From the NCBI GenBank assembly GCA_020634215.1, contig JACKCD010000050.1, positions 1-47,101 of the forward strand: 47,101 nt of DNA, read 5' to 3'. This stretch comes from Ardenticatenaceae bacterium. Lineage in GTDB: Bacteria; Chloroflexota; Anaerolineae; Promineifilales; Promineifilaceae. This document shows positions 16,213-25,489 of the stretch, piece by piece; positions within the stretch are counted from its first letter, which is position 1; the number at the start of each line of letters is the position of its first letter. The notes beneath the pieces were generated by a model that saw only the letters and a list, made by a program, of their open reading frames with translations, did not search any database and was not told the origin of the DNA. A program made the position numbers and the translations under genes.

Positions 16213-17169
16213 ATGAGACGTATATTACGCTTTGCCCTCGTTCTTTTTACCGGGATAATCCTGGCAGCAGTAGGACTAAATGCCTGGCCTACTCAAATTC
16301 ACGCTATACCTACCCAAGGACTCAAGCAAACAGACAGCAAGCCCCTGATCTTATCAACCCTTTGGAGTCCAGCTATTCGTCGCTGGGCACCGCAAATTCA
16401 GGAAGTTGCCCGCAAATACGGGATTGACCCTGACTTTATTGCCGCTGTGGTAGCTGCCGAGTCAAATGGTGATCCTTTTGCTGAAAGCCGCGTGGGAGCC
16501 ATTGGCCTGATGGGGGTCATGCCGACCGGGCCAGGGCTGGAATGGCGGCCTTCTTCAGATGAACTAAAAGATCCAATCACCAATCTACGGTGGGGTGGCG
16601 CGATTTTAGCCGAGATCATCCTTCAGTCCGGCGGCGATCTTTTTGCCGCCCTAACCGCCTACAGTGGCGGCTGGGAATATGCTGAAAGCCGCGTACCGCG
16701 TGCCTATGCCACCGATGTGCTGGATGCTTATGGTCGCGCCATTGCCACACGTAGCGGAGTGGCTCCAGAAATTGCGTCACAGTGGACAGTGGCACTGGAG
16801 ATTCGACAGGGCAATGTGCCAACGGAATCGCTGCTGGTACTAGGGCAGCAGCCTATCTCTGGTTTGCATATCTACGGGGAGCATATTGTGTATGATTATG
16901 TAGACACATCGGGGCGGGCTTTGTACGTCAAAGGGTATGCCGTGCCGGTGGCACTGGTGCAACCCATTGACACGAACCCTGTTCTGTTTGGTGATGGCAA
17001 CGAAATTGAGCCGCAGCTAGAAGCGCGATTGGGGATTGGCAACCCCAAAGTGGTTAAAAATAGTAATCCCAATGTGCTTATTGCCTGTTTGCCCAGCCTG
17101 GATCGGCTGCGGGGGCGAGTTAGCACACGCTGGTTTGCGCCGTCTCAATGCCCGGCTTGGCACCGCTAG
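16213..17169 (+). CDS. Lytic transglycosylase (SLT domain), exported
   Basis: The protein has 318 residues. An N-terminal signal or anchor (MRRILRFALVLFTGIILAAVG) is followed by an SLT domain with the catalytic Glu in VVAAESNGDPFAESRVGAIGLMGVMP, a form of the ESxxxPxAxSxxGAxGLMQ motif, and the AYSGG segment. It should cleave peptidoglycan glycan strands outside the cell membrane. A C-terminal region of about 150 residues is not assigned. The longer frame begins at 16150, but the signal peptide is better with the start at 16213. It is followed 9 nt later by the phospholipase C-like gene, so the two may be one operon. Confidence 0.85.
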   Translation: MRRILRFALVLFTGIILAAVGLNAWPTQIHAIPTQGLKQTDSKPLILSTLWSPAIRRWAPQIQEVARKYGIDPDFIAAVVAAESNGDPFAESRVGAIGLMGVMPTGPGLEWRPSSDELKDPITNLRWGGAILAEIILQSGGDLFAALTAYSGGWEYAESRVPRAYATDVLDAYGRAIATRSGVAPEIASQWTVALEIRQGNVPTESLLVLGQQPISGLHIYGEHIVYDYVDTSGRALYVKGYAVPVALVQPIDTNPVLFGDGNEIEPQLEARLGIGNPKVVKNSNPNVLIACLPSLDRLRGRVSTRWFAPSQCPAWHR

Positions 17170-17178
17170 GAAATTCTG

Positions 17179-17940
17179 ATGCCCACACCGTTTATGCACT
17201 TGGCGGTTGCCGAGCAAATTTTGGTTCGGTTAGCAGATGAGGGGGAAAACGGCCGTTTTCTCTCTCACCATCTCACCCAACATTGGTCCGCTTTCTACCT
17301 GGGCAGCGTGGCCGCCGACCTCTCCACCGTTTCCAGCGTTCCCCGCGACACCACTCATTTCTACGCTATGCCGCCCGCGCCAGATTTAGAAGCGTACAAA
17401 GAGATGTTTGCCGCTTACCCTGCCCTGTCTAACCCAACCATGATGGCACCCGACCATGCCGTCTTTATCGCGGGCTATGCAGCACACTTGCTCCTTGACC
17501 TCATTTGGCTGCGCGAAATTGTGTTTACCTTTTTCCGGCAGCGCGACAAGTGGGAAAGCCATGAGCAGCGGCATTTGGCGCACAATATTTTGCTCACGTA
17601 TTTGGATCAACTGGCTCAGGCGGAGCTGCCGGAAACGGCCGTTAACACCCTCGCCGCCGCCCGCCCCCAACAATGGCTACCCTTCGCACCCGATGCCGCC
17701 CTCAACGATTGGCAAACGATGCTCGTTGCCCAGCTTCAGCCCGGTGCCCCCAGTCAAACCATCAATATCTACGCCCAACGGCTTGGCATCACCCCCGACT
17801 GCTTTGCCGCCAGCTTACAAGACCCAGAATGGATGGAAGCTCACGTTTTCGGCAAAATTCCCGTTGCCAGCGTCCAGACCATCCTCCAGGATGCTGTCCC
17901 ACGCAGTATCACCCTCATTTCCAACTATTTTAAGCAGTAA
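17179..17940 (+). CDS. Zinc-dependent phospholipase C-like hydrolase
   Basis: The protein has 253 residues. It starts MPTPFMHLAVAEQIL and has FYLGSVAADLS, then HFYAMP and AGYAAHLLLDLIW. This spacing of His and Asp residues is found in Zn-dependent phospholipase C-type proteins (PF00882 group), which bind zinc and hydrolyse phosphoester bonds. The substrate is unknown. Start is 9 nt after the transglycosylase stop. Two palindrome sites occur, at 17248 and 17634. Confidence 0.7.
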   Translation: MPTPFMHLAVAEQILVRLADEGENGRFLSHHLTQHWSAFYLGSVAADLSTVSSVPRDTTHFYAMPPAPDLEAYKEMFAAYPALSNPTMMAPDHAVFIAGYAAHLLLDLIWLREIVFTFFRQRDKWESHEQRHLAHNILLTYLDQLAQAELPETAVNTLAAARPQQWLPFAPDAALNDWQTMLVAQLQPGAPSQTINIYAQRLGITPDCFAASLQDPEWMEAHVFGKIPVASVQTILQDAVPRSITLISNYFKQ

Positions 17941-18028
17941 CTGAATCGCGTGTGGCCTTGGTCACGCACCAGTGAGCCATTTTTGCCGCCGCTTCCGCGT
18001 TTGCAAAAATGCCCGTTAAGGTTTCCTA

Positions 18029-19744
18029 ATGAGCAGCAATATTTACCCCGCCCCTGAACGCCAAACCGTTCAAGTGCGTTTTCCCAGCAGCACTATTCTT
18101 GAAGGCCCCAAAGGCAACAGCATCGAATCCTTTGTCAAAGCCGCTAACTTGCCTACTACCAGCCCCGTCGTGGCCGCCCTACGCAATGGCCAACTACGCG
18201 AACTCTCCCGCCCTGTAGACCGCGATGCCGACATTGTTCCCATCACCCTGTCCTACTCCGACGGCATGAGAATCTATCGCCGCTCCCTCAGCTTTCTGCT
18301 TATCGCTGCCGCCGCCGAGCTTTTCCCCGGCTGCATCATTACTATCCACCACTCCATGCCCTTTGGCGGCTACTACTGCGAGCGGCAAGACAGGCAGCAG
18401 CTTACAGACGAAGAACTAGAACGGCTGCGCCAGCGAATGCAGGCTTTGGTTGATGCTGACCTGCCCATTAACCAGGTACAAGTCCCGCTGGCTGAAGCCC
18501 TGCAATTATTTCATGCCCAAGGCGATCTGGAAAAAGCTGAACTTTTCGCCAATCGCCGCAAAGATTACCTGACGCTTTACGAGTTAAATGGTGTGCGTGA
18601 TTACTTCCACGGTTTCATGGTGCCACGCACCAGCTACCTTTCTCTGTTTGAACTACACCATTACAGCAATGGGTTTATTCTGCAATATCCACGCCGGCAG
18701 CAGCCAGACAAACTACAATCATTTGAGGATGAACCCCGATTGGCGCGGGTGTTTCAGGAGTATTCGGACTGGCTGCGGATTATTGGCGTACCCAACGTAA
18801 CGGCCATGAATGAGGCGATTAGAAACGGCCGTATTCAAGAAGTCATCCTGGTCGCCGAAGCATTCCACCAACTCCAGCTTGCCAACGTCGCCAGCGACAT
18901 TGCTAACCAGCGTGGATTGGTCAAAATCATTCTCATTTCTGGGCCAACATCGGCCGGCAAAACCACCTTTAGTAAACGGCTTGCTATCCAGCTCATGGCT
19001 CAGGGCATGTATCCCATCACCATGGGCATGGATAATTACTTTGTCAACCGGGATAGAACCCCCCGCGATGAACACGGCGACTACGACTTTGAAACCATCG
19101 AAGCGGTAGACGTACAGCTTTTTCAGCATCATTTGCAGCAGCTATTGGCGGGAGAAACGATTGTTCAGCCACGCTATAATTTCCACACTGGCGCGAGGGA
19201 ATGGGGCGAAGAACTATCCATTGGCCCCGACCACGTGATCATCATCGAAGGTATCCACGGGCTAAACCCGCGCTTGGTCGAGGGCGTTGACCCGCAGGCA
19301 CTTTACCGCATCTTTATTTCTGCGTTTACCCAACTCAACTTGGACAAACACAACCGTGTCCCCACCACCGACACCCGCCTGCTGCGCCGAATCGTCCGCG
19401 ATGCCTCCCATCGTGGTTACTCTGCTGCCGACACAATCGGCCGTTGGCAAAGCGTGCGGCGCGGCGAAAAACGCCACATCTTCCCTTATCAAAACAACGC
19501 CAATGTCTTCTTTAATTCAGCCCTGGTCTATGAACTTTCGGTATTAAAAACGTTGGCCTACCCCCTGCTGCTTCAGGTAGAATCAGGCACCCCAGAACGC
19601 ATCGAAGCCAACCGGCTGTTGGCTTTCTTGCAATGGTTTGACCCCATGCCCCCGGAAACGCTAGCTTACATCCCCAGTGACGCCATCGTCCGTGAATTTA
19701 TCGGCGGCTCCATCCTCGACAAATATGAACCGTGGCAGAGATAA
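18029..19744 (+). CDS. TGS-domain nucleoside kinase (uridine kinase-like)
   Basis: The protein has 571 residues. An N-terminal TGS-like domain and a ThrRS-second-additional-domain-like stretch (with HHSMPFGGYYCE) lead to a uridine kinase-like domain. Its P-loop is ISGPTSAGKTTFS near residue 312, and DNYFVNRDRTPRDEHGDYDFE gives the Walker B and nucleoside-binding part. ArgRs of a lid follow (RLLRRIVRDASHRG). Proteins of this architecture are annotated as nucleoside kinases; the natural substrate is not certain. The start is preceded by TAAGGT at 6 nt, which could be either an SD or a -10 box. Only one near-copy of the palindrome (18824) is present in 1.7 kb. Confidence 0.87.
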   Translation: MSSNIYPAPERQTVQVRFPSSTILEGPKGNSIESFVKAANLPTTSPVVAALRNGQLRELSRPVDRDADIVPITLSYSDGMRIYRRSLSFLLIAAAAELFPGCIITIHHSMPFGGYYCERQDRQQLTDEELERLRQRMQALVDADLPINQVQVPLAEALQLFHAQGDLEKAELFANRRKDYLTLYELNGVRDYFHGFMVPRTSYLSLFELHHYSNGFILQYPRRQQPDKLQSFEDEPRLARVFQEYSDWLRIIGVPNVTAMNEAIRNGRIQEVILVAEAFHQLQLANVASDIANQRGLVKIILISGPTSAGKTTFSKRLAIQLMAQGMYPITMGMDNYFVNRDRTPRDEHGDYDFETIEAVDVQLFQHHLQQLLAGETIVQPRYNFHTGAREWGEELSIGPDHVIIIEGIHGLNPRLVEGVDPQALYRIFISAFTQLNLDKHNRVPTTDTRLLRRIVRDASHRGYSAADTIGRWQSVRRGEKRHIFPYQNNANVFFNSALVYELSVLKTLAYPLLLQVESGTPERIEANRLLAFLQWFDPMPPETLAYIPSDAIVREFIGGSILDKYEPWQR

Positions 19745-19813
19745 ATACAAAGACCTCCGAGATTGCTTGGTTGTTTACAAAATAACCGGGCAAAAAAGCA
19801 AGAAGCTTCTCAT

Positions 19814-19895
19814 GTCATTCCGAGGTCCTCCAAGAAATCTTTCCGCTTCTTCGAGGTGAAAGATTCCTCGCTCCGAAGACTTCGCTCGGAATGAC
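19814..19895. repeat. Inverted repeat, GTCATTCCGAGGTC family
   Basis: GTCATTCCGAG at the left and CTCGGAATGAC at the right close a long imperfect hairpin between the convergent nucleoside kinase and citrate synthase genes. The rest of the 267-bp gap holds no gene. Confidence 0.7.
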
Positions 19896-20011
19896 ATTTA
19901 CCCGATTAATTTGTTAACCTGCTAAAAATCTTGAAGGTCTTTAGTTACAACCTTAACCACTTGGATTTATATAAACCGCTTGCAGATAAGGTATGCCATC
20001 ACATCTACGTT

Positions 20012-21298
20012 CTATCGATTTGCCATCGGCAGATAATCGCGGGTATCAGCACCGAGGTAAATTTGGCGCGGGCGGGCAATCTTTTGTGCGGAGTCACCCA
20101 ATAACTCTTGCCATTGAGCCAGCCAGCCTACTGTGCGCGGGATCGCAAACAATACGGGGAACATCTTGACCGGGAAACCCATCGCCTGATAAATGATACC
20201 GGAGTAAAAGTCTACATTCGGGTACAGATTTCGCTGCACGAAGAACTCATCCTCCAACGCGATTCGCTCTAATTCCAGAGCGATGTCCAACATCGGGTTG
20301 CGACCCGTTGTTTCAAAGACTTCATCGGCAATCCGCTTGATGATCTTAGCCCGTGGATCGTAATTCTTGTAAACCCGATGACCAAAACCCATCAACAGCC
20401 GTTCCCGATTCTTAACACCCTTTATGAATTCGGGCACGTTCTTTACGTCGCCAATTTCTACCAACATACGCAGAACCGCTTCGTTAGCCCCACCGTGTAA
20501 TGGACCAAATAAGGCAGCAGCGGCACCTGCCATTGAAGCGTAAGGGTCTGCATGGCTGGAACCAATCACCCGCATTGTTGCTGTGCCACAGTTTTGCTCA
20601 TGATCCACGTGCAGAATAAACAAAACATCCAGTGCGCGAGCTAAAACCGATTTAACTTCATAATCAGTCTGACCCATTTTGTCCAGCATGTATAGGAAGT
20701 TTTCGGTATAGCCTAAATCATTATTGGGATAAACATAGGGCAGACCCCGGCTGTGGCGATAGGAGAAGGCGGAGATGGTGGGAACTTTGGCGATCAGCCG
20801 TACGATTTGCTTCATACGGGATTTAGGGTCTTGAATGTTGCGGGCTTCGGGGTAATAGGTTGACAGAGCTGCGACCGTTGAGATGAACATGCTCATCGGA
20901 TGAGCATCGTAACGGAATGCTTCCATGAGTTGCTTGATGTTTTCATGGACAAAGGTGTGATGGCGAATTTCATATTCCCAGGCATTGTATTGTTCCTGCG
21001 TCGGCAGTTCGCCAAACAAAGTCAAATAGGCAACTTCGACGAAGTTAGAATGTTCGGCTAGTTGCTCAATAGGGTAGCCACGATAGCGCAAAATGCCTTT
21101 ATCACCGTCAATGTAGGTAATGGTGCTTTTGGTTGATGCCGTGTTTGTAAAGCCCGGATCATAAGTCATCAACCCAAAATCATCTTGGTTGACCTTGATT
21201 TGACGCAAGTCCATTGCCTGAATGGTGTCGTGGGTAACGGGAATTTCATAGCTACGACCAGTTCGATTATCAGTAATTGTCAGGGTGTCTTTGGACAT
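20012..21298 (-). CDS. gltA: Citrate synthase
   Basis: The protein has 428 residues, the normal length for type II (GltA-like) enzymes, with the N-terminal beta domain (TITDNRTGRSYEIPV). The catalytic residues are visible: His in HVDHEQNCGTATMR, His in GFGHRVYKNYDPRA and Asp in NVDFYSGI. It condenses acetyl-CoA and oxaloacetate in the TCA cycle. A Shine-Dalgarno GGAG lies 6 nt before the ATG. There is no palindrome core in the coding region, although two lie just upstream at 21334 and 21404. It converges with the nucleoside kinase across a palindromic repeat. Confidence 0.96.
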   Translation of the reverse strand: MSKDTLTITDNRTGRSYEIPVTHDTIQAMDLRQIKVNQDDFGLMTYDPGFTNTASTKSTITYIDGDKGILRYRGYPIEQLAEHSNFVEVAYLTLFGELPTQEQYNAWEYEIRHHTFVHENIKQLMEAFRYDAHPMSMFISTVAALSTYYPEARNIQDPKSRMKQIVRLIAKVPTISAFSYRHSRGLPYVYPNNDLGYTENFLYMLDKMGQTDYEVKSVLARALDVLFILHVDHEQNCGTATMRVIGSSHADPYASMAGAAAALFGPLHGGANEAVLRMLVEIGDVKNVPEFIKGVKNRERLLMGFGHRVYKNYDPRAKIIKRIADEVFETTGRNPMLDIALELERIALEDEFFVQRNLYPNVDFYSGIIYQAMGFPVKMFPVLFAIPRTVGWLAQWQELLGDSAQKIARPRQIYLGADTRDYLPMANR

Positions 21299-21492
21299 TT
21301 TTCACTCCAGTTGTTGTTGCACAGAGTAACGAGTAACGGCCGTTTTTTTACTTTAGCTCTCTCAAACGTCCTGTCACCTGTGCACACAGGTTGTTTTCAC
21401 AAGAAACGGCCGTTAGATATATTTTTTTCTTATTGTAAAGTATAGCCCGTTTTTGACGCAACGCATCAGCAATTGGCATCCTTCACTCACGC

Positions 21493-23109
21493 TCACTGAC
21501 TTGACTGCCTAGCAAACGCTAATGCCTCTTCCAGCGACGTAATCTCACCTGCCGCCTGACCTTCCTCAATCAAACGCAACAAACGCCCAATTTCTGGCCC
21601 CGGCTCAAGCTGTAGGGCATCCATCAGTTGACGGCCGTTTAGCAGCGGCAGCGGCGCAACCGTTTCTGCATGAGTGTGAATGTAATGGTAGCAAAGCTGC
21701 CCTGTAATTTTCAGCAACCGCGCCCACGCTTCGGCCTCGCCGGGGCCATCGTAGGTTGCCAAATGGTCGGCCAGCGACAGCACAGCAATATCTAGCCCTG
21801 CCAGCCGCGTTTGGCGAAAGTAACGATAGACCGCACGGCGGGACAAAGAGCCACCCTGCGCCAGATTAAGCGGGCGCATATGGCCAGCTACCAGCAAACG
21901 CACATGGTCAATCGCTTCATTGCTAAACGCCAACTGCCGCATTCGCCCTTCAACTAGTTCGGCTCCCGCCATTTCGTGACCCAAAAAGCGAATACGGCCG
22001 TTTTCTTCCACCGTTTGCGTCTCTTTTTTGCCCACATCGTGGAACAACGCCCCCAGCTGCAGCAGCAAACGGCCGTTTATGCCCCCATCCACCCCCCGTT
22101 CCCAATGCTGCTGCAATGCATCGGCGCACGGAGCCAGTGCCTCTGTCACCGCCGCCAGCGTTGGTTCCTGCCCTACAATGGCTCGCTCCACCGCCATCAG
22201 CCAGTGCAGCACGCTGACTGTATGCGCCAACACCGGCTCATGGTGCGGCGGCGACTGCGCCACATCGTCCAGTGCCGCTATTTCTGGCAGCACGACGGCC
22301 AGCAAATCTAGATTCTGGAGCCAGCCAATGGCCTGGTCAGGAACGGCCGTTTGCAGCAGCTTCACCAGCTCATCCCGCACCCGCTCCGGCGAGACGTTGG
22401 GCAATAGTGGCGCAGCCTGACGCAAAACGGCCGTTGTCGCCTCATCCACGCCCAGCCCCAATGCCAACGCCAACCGCACTCCGCGCAGTGCCCGCACCGG
22501 GTCACTGACAACGGCTTCGGCGTGAGTGGGGCGCAGCCGCCCCGCCGCCAAATCAGCTAAGCCGCCGCTGGGGTCAATCAAGCTGTGGGCATAAACGGCC
22601 GTTGCCGGCAACGCCAGCGCATTGATCGTAAAATCCCGCGCCAGCAAATCGGCCGTTAAATCTTCACCGCGAAAACAAGCAAAATCAATCGTTGTGTCGG
22701 CCAGCACCACCCGCCCCGTGTCCCGCGCCTTATCCAAAATATAGGCTGGTGCCCCCAACCTATCGCCCAACCACAGAGCCAGCCGAATGCCGCCTCGTGC
22801 CACCACAAAGTCCAGGTCGTGGCTGGGACGACCCAGCACGGCATCCCGCACGGCACCACCAACGAGATAAACGGCCGTTGATTGTTGCAAAAAAAACGGC
22901 CGTAATTCCGCCAGCCAAGGGGGTAGTTGCAGCAGATCCCCACCCGCCGCTTCCACAAACTGCACCGTCACCCGCTCACGCGGCCGGTTATGCTGCGCCA
23001 GCCGCTTCGCCTCGGCCGCCGTCTCGCCCACGCCAGCCACCAGCTGCCCGCCCCCTGGCAGCGTCACCAGCGCCACCCACCGCCCCGTATATGCCGAAAG
23101 ATCCATCAC
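21493..23109 (-). CDS. CCA-adding/poly(A) polymerase family nucleotidyltransferase with HD domain
   Basis: The protein has 538 residues. The class II nucleotidyltransferase head has YLVGGAVRDAVLG and DLDFVV (metal-binding Asp pair) near residue 82-100, followed by RDFTINALA and the RNA-binding part (RALRGVRLALALG). An HD domain follows (LFHDVGKKETQ and FLGHEMAG). It should add or repair the tRNA CCA end, with the HD part giving a phosphohydrolase activity. About 80 extra residues at the N-terminus have no known role. This gene is the richest in the palindrome: about eight core sites. It lies before hpt on the same strand. Confidence 0.87.
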   Translation of the reverse strand: MMDLSAYTGRWVALVTLPGGGQLVAGVGETAAEAKRLAQHNRPRERVTVQFVEAAGGDLLQLPPWLAELRPFFLQQSTAVYLVGGAVRDAVLGRPSHDLDFVVARGGIRLALWLGDRLGAPAYILDKARDTGRVVLADTTIDFACFRGEDLTADLLARDFTINALALPATAVYAHSLIDPSGGLADLAAGRLRPTHAEAVVSDPVRALRGVRLALALGLGVDEATTAVLRQAAPLLPNVSPERVRDELVKLLQTAVPDQAIGWLQNLDLLAVVLPEIAALDDVAQSPPHHEPVLAHTVSVLHWLMAVERAIVGQEPTLAAVTEALAPCADALQQHWERGVDGGINGRLLLQLGALFHDVGKKETQTVEENGRIRFLGHEMAGAELVEGRMRQLAFSNEAIDHVRLLVAGHMRPLNLAQGGSLSRRAVYRYFRQTRLAGLDIAVLSLADHLATYDGPGEAEAWARLLKITGQLCYHYIHTHAETVAPLPLLNGRQLMDALQLEPGPEIGRLLRLIEEGQAAGEITSLEEALAFARQSSQ

Positions 23110-23156
23110 ATTCGCATTACGATTTCCTGAGACATTGCCCTTGGAAAACTCACTGA

Positions 23157-23185
23157 ATACCGATTACCGGCTTCTGATTACTGAT
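23157..23185. repeat. ACTGATT family repeat, short copy
   Basis: A short ACCGATTACCGG ... CTGATTACTGAT stretch lies between the nucleotidyltransferase start and the hpt stop. Confidence 0.6.
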
Positions 23186-23738
23186 ATAAATGAGCAAACA
23201 CCTCAGGCTTCAACACCGCAATAAACGGCAAATTGCGGTATAGCTCGTCAAAATCAAGCCCGTACCCCACCACAAACTCATCGGGAATATCAAACCCAAT
23301 ATAATCCATCGGCACCTCCACTTCCCGCCGCACCGGTTTGCTCAACAGCGAACAAATACGCAGCGAACGGGGATTCCGCGCCAGCAGGGTACGCCGCAAA
23401 TAAGACAACGTATGGCCGCTATCAATGATGTCCTCCACAATCACGACATTGCGCCCCTCAATTGGCTCCTTCAAATCCATCATGATCCGCACCGCACCGC
23501 TGCTCTTTGTCCCGCCCCCGTAGCTGGAAACCCCCATAAAATCAACAGCGTGGGGACGGCGCAGCGAGCGGCTCAAATCTGCCAAGAACATGTAGCTCCC
23601 TTTTAGCACCGCCAACAGCATCAAATCTTCAATCCCATCATAGTCAGCGGTAATAGTGGCAGCCAACTCTTGAATGCGCTTTTGCAGGGTTGCCTCATCA
23701 ATCAGAACATGGTCAATGTCATCGTACAAATCTTTCAT
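23178..23738 (-). CDS. hpt: Hypoxanthine phosphoribosyltransferase
   Basis: The protein has 186 residues, the usual length. The PRPP-binding motif is VVIVEDIIDSGHTL, with LAVLKGSYMFLADL upstream and VGYGLDFDELYRNLP near the end, as in bacterial HPRTs. It salvages hypoxanthine or guanine to IMP or GMP. The ATG at 23738 is preferred because it forms an ATGA overlap with the thymidine kinase stop, giving translational coupling; a longer frame to 23777 adds only junk. It forms a nucleotide-salvage pair with tdk. Confidence 0.94.
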   Translation of the reverse strand: MKDLYDDIDHVLIDEATLQKRIQELAATITADYDGIEDLMLLAVLKGSYMFLADLSRSLRRPHAVDFMGVSSYGGGTKSSGAVRIMMDLKEPIEGRNVVIVEDIIDSGHTLSYLRRTLLARNPRSLRICSLLSKPVRREVEVPMDYIGFDIPDEFVVGYGLDFDELYRNLPFIAVLKPEVFAHLYQ

Positions 23739-24328
23739 GAATGGACTCCGTTTTGGGCTGACGCTACCGCATGGCACTCACGGCAGCGTGCTTCATAGAC
23801 TTCAGCCGCCCCCACCAAGACAATGGGGTCATCAATGGCCGCAGGACGGCCGTTAATCAACCGCTGCGTCCGGCTCGCCTCCTCCCCACACACCACACAA
23901 ATCGCGTGCAGCTTATGCACATCCTCCGCCCGCGCCAGCAAATCGGGCATGGGGCCAAACGGCACACCGCGAAAATCCATATCCAGTCCCGCGCAAATGA
24001 CTCGCTTCCCCTGTTCTGCCAGCTTTTCGCACACGCCCACAATATCCGGGGCAAAAAACTGCACCTCGTCAATCGCCACCACGGTTGTGTCTGGTTCCAA
24101 TCGGGTTAAGATGTCGGCCGGCATATCTACCGGCTCCGCCTCAAAATCACTCCCATTGTGCGATGTCACCCGCTGCACATGATACCGATCATCAATCACC
24201 GGCTTAAACACCTGCACCTTCTGTTTGGCAATGACCGCCCGGCGTACCCGCCGAATCAACTCCTCTGTCTTGCCACTGAACATACTGCCGCACACCATTT
24301 CAATGCGCCCCTTGGTATGTCTTGCCAT
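23735..24328 (-). CDS. tdk: Thymidine kinase
   Basis: The protein has 197 residues. The P-loop is GSMFSGKTEEL near residue 14, the catalytic Glu lies in AIDEVQFF, the lasso-type CAGLDMDFRG follows and four zinc Cys are present (CVVCG and CRECH). This is a type II tetrameric enzyme that phosphorylates thymidine. The start at 24328 matches family length; codons further upstream fall in the preceding terminator. It overlaps hpt by 4 nt and is read after a strong hairpin terminator that closes the rpmE group. Confidence 0.95.
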   Translation of the reverse strand: MARHTKGRIEMVCGSMFSGKTEELIRRVRRAVIAKQKVQVFKPVIDDRYHVQRVTSHNGSDFEAEPVDMPADILTRLEPDTTVVAIDEVQFFAPDIVGVCEKLAEQGKRVICAGLDMDFRGVPFGPMPDLLARAEDVHKLHAICVVCGEEASRTQRLINGRPAAIDDPIVLVGAAEVYEARCRECHAVASAQNGVHS

Positions 24329-24347
24329 GCCTCTCTTCTCAAAACAG

Positions 24348-24383
24348 AAAAGGGCAGATACGATGTAGCGCATCTGCCCTTTT
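24348..24383 (-). terminator. Intrinsic terminator after rpmE
   Basis: AAAAGGGCAGAT (24348-24359) and ATCTGCCCTTTT (24372-24383) form a perfect 12-bp stem with a 12-nt loop, ending in a T-rich tail on the minus strand. It ends the rplU-rpmA-rpmE transcript and lies 20 nt before tdk. The A-rich left side makes it possibly bidirectional. Confidence 0.85.
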
Positions 24384-24411
24384 ATTTTTGCTCAATCAGC
24401 CCGCTGTAGAG

Positions 24412-24858
24412 CTAATCAATCAACTCCTCAGCGCGTAAAAATCGCCGAATGTCAATCAGTGCTTTTTGTCCCACGCCCGGGAGAGCCAGCAAATTGTCCT
24501 CACCCTGGTTCAGCAGATTTAGCACATCACCAATGGTTGTCACGTTAGCTTCGATCAGAGCATTGGTTGCCCGCGTACCCAAAGCCATTGCACCCACTTC
24601 CAAATTGCGTGCATCCCGCTTCTCTTCTGCCACGGCAGCTTCTTTTTGCAGCTCTTCACGCCGCTGCAAACGACGCATAAAGCGGTCAACTTGCCCTTCG
24701 GTATCGAGCAAACGCTGGGTACCAGTGTAGAACGGATGTGTACCAGACCAAATTTCAACATTGATCTCTGGCTGGGTAGATCCAACGGTCATAACGACCT
24801 CGCCTTCCACCAGCACTTTAGCATCAGGGTACCATTTCGGGTGAATATCTTTTCTCAT
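24412..24858 (-). CDS. rpmE: Ribosomal protein L31 with alpha-CTD-like extension
   Basis: The protein has 148 residues, about twice the usual length. Residues 1-67 are L31 (MRKDIHPKWYPDAKVLVEG and HPFYTG...DTEGQVDRF). The zinc Cys residues are missing, so this is a C-minus form. A charged, probably helical link follows (RRLQRREELQKEAAVAEEKR). Residues 98-145 resemble the C-terminal domain of the RNA polymerase alpha subunit: LGTRATNALIEANVTTIGD and LLALPGVGQKALIDI are helix-hairpin-helix signatures. The extension could bind nucleic acid. It follows rpmA by 3 nt, and a strong terminator comes after it. Confidence 0.9.
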   Translation of the reverse strand: MRKDIHPKWYPDAKVLVEGEVVMTVGSTQPEINVEIWSGTHPFYTGTQRLLDTEGQVDRFMRRLQRREELQKEAAVAEEKRDARNLEVGAMALGTRATNALIEANVTTIGDVLNLLNQGEDNLLALPGVGQKALIDIRRFLRAEELID

Positions 24859-24861
24859 CCT

Positions 24862-25119
24862 TTACCCCTCCACCGGATATACGCTAACAACCTTACGGCC
24901 CAGCTTGGTTTCAAACTTAACCTGGCCTTCCACAAGCGAATAGATGGTATAATCTTTGCCCAGCCCGACGTGGTTGCCAGGATGAAATTTGGTGCCTTTT
25001 TGACGCACAATGATGTTACCGGGAATGACCAGTTCACCGCCATAGCGCTTCACACCCAACCGTTTGGAATTACTGTCACGGCCGTTTTTTGTTGAACTAG
25101 CACCTTTTTTATGTGCCAT
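24862..25119 (-). CDS. rpmA: Ribosomal protein L27
   Basis: The protein has 85 residues, the normal size, and begins MAHKKGASSTKNGRDSNSKR, the family start. GGELVIPGNIIVRQKGTKFHPG is the central signature. L27 contacts the peptidyl transferase centre of the large subunit. There is no N-terminal extension to be cleaved. It lies between rplU and rpmE, in the usual order, and one palindrome-core copy (25077) keeps its frame. Confidence 0.97.
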   Translation of the reverse strand: MAHKKGASSTKNGRDSNSKRLGVKRYGGELVIPGNIIVRQKGTKFHPGNHVGLGKDYTIYSLVEGQVKFETKLGRKVVSVYPVEG

Positions 25120-25158
25120 GATGATGCCTCCTACTCAGGCAAATGCCTGAAGAACTAA

Positions 25159-25473
25159 TTATCCTGCAATAATCTCATCAACGCGCAGCTTGGTGTAGCT
25201 TTGCCGATGCCCCTTGCGGTTACGATATCGCTGCTTGGGGCGGTATTTCCAAACAAAGATCTTCTTGCCACGGTATTGATCAACTACGGTAGCCTTTACT
25301 TTTGCGCCAGAAACGGTGGGTTGTCCAACTTGAACGCCATCTTCTGTCGCCAGAAGGAGTACGTTTGCCAGTTCGATCACATCACCGACTTCATAAGGCA
25401 GTTTCTCAACCGAGAAGCTGAGACCTTCTTCGGCGCGGTATTGCCGGCCACCACTTTCTACAATTGCGTACAC
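25159..25473 (-). CDS. rplU: Ribosomal protein L21
   Basis: The protein has 104 residues, the usual length, and starts at a GTG (25473) preceded by GGAGG. It opens with YAIVESGGRQYRAEEG, the L21 signature, and ends with KRRKGH-like NRKGHRQSYTKLRVDEI. L21 binds 23S rRNA. A longer open frame reaches 25569 but would translate the leader hairpin. The leader carries an attenuator-like stem just before the SD. It is the first gene of rplU-rpmA-rpmE. Confidence 0.96.
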   Translation of the reverse strand: MYAIVESGGRQYRAEEGLSFSVEKLPYEVGDVIELANVLLLATEDGVQVGQPTVSGAKVKATVVDQYRGKKIFVWKYRPKQRYRNRKGHRQSYTKLRVDEIIAG

Positions 25474-25489
25474 GTTTGCCTCCAAAAAG

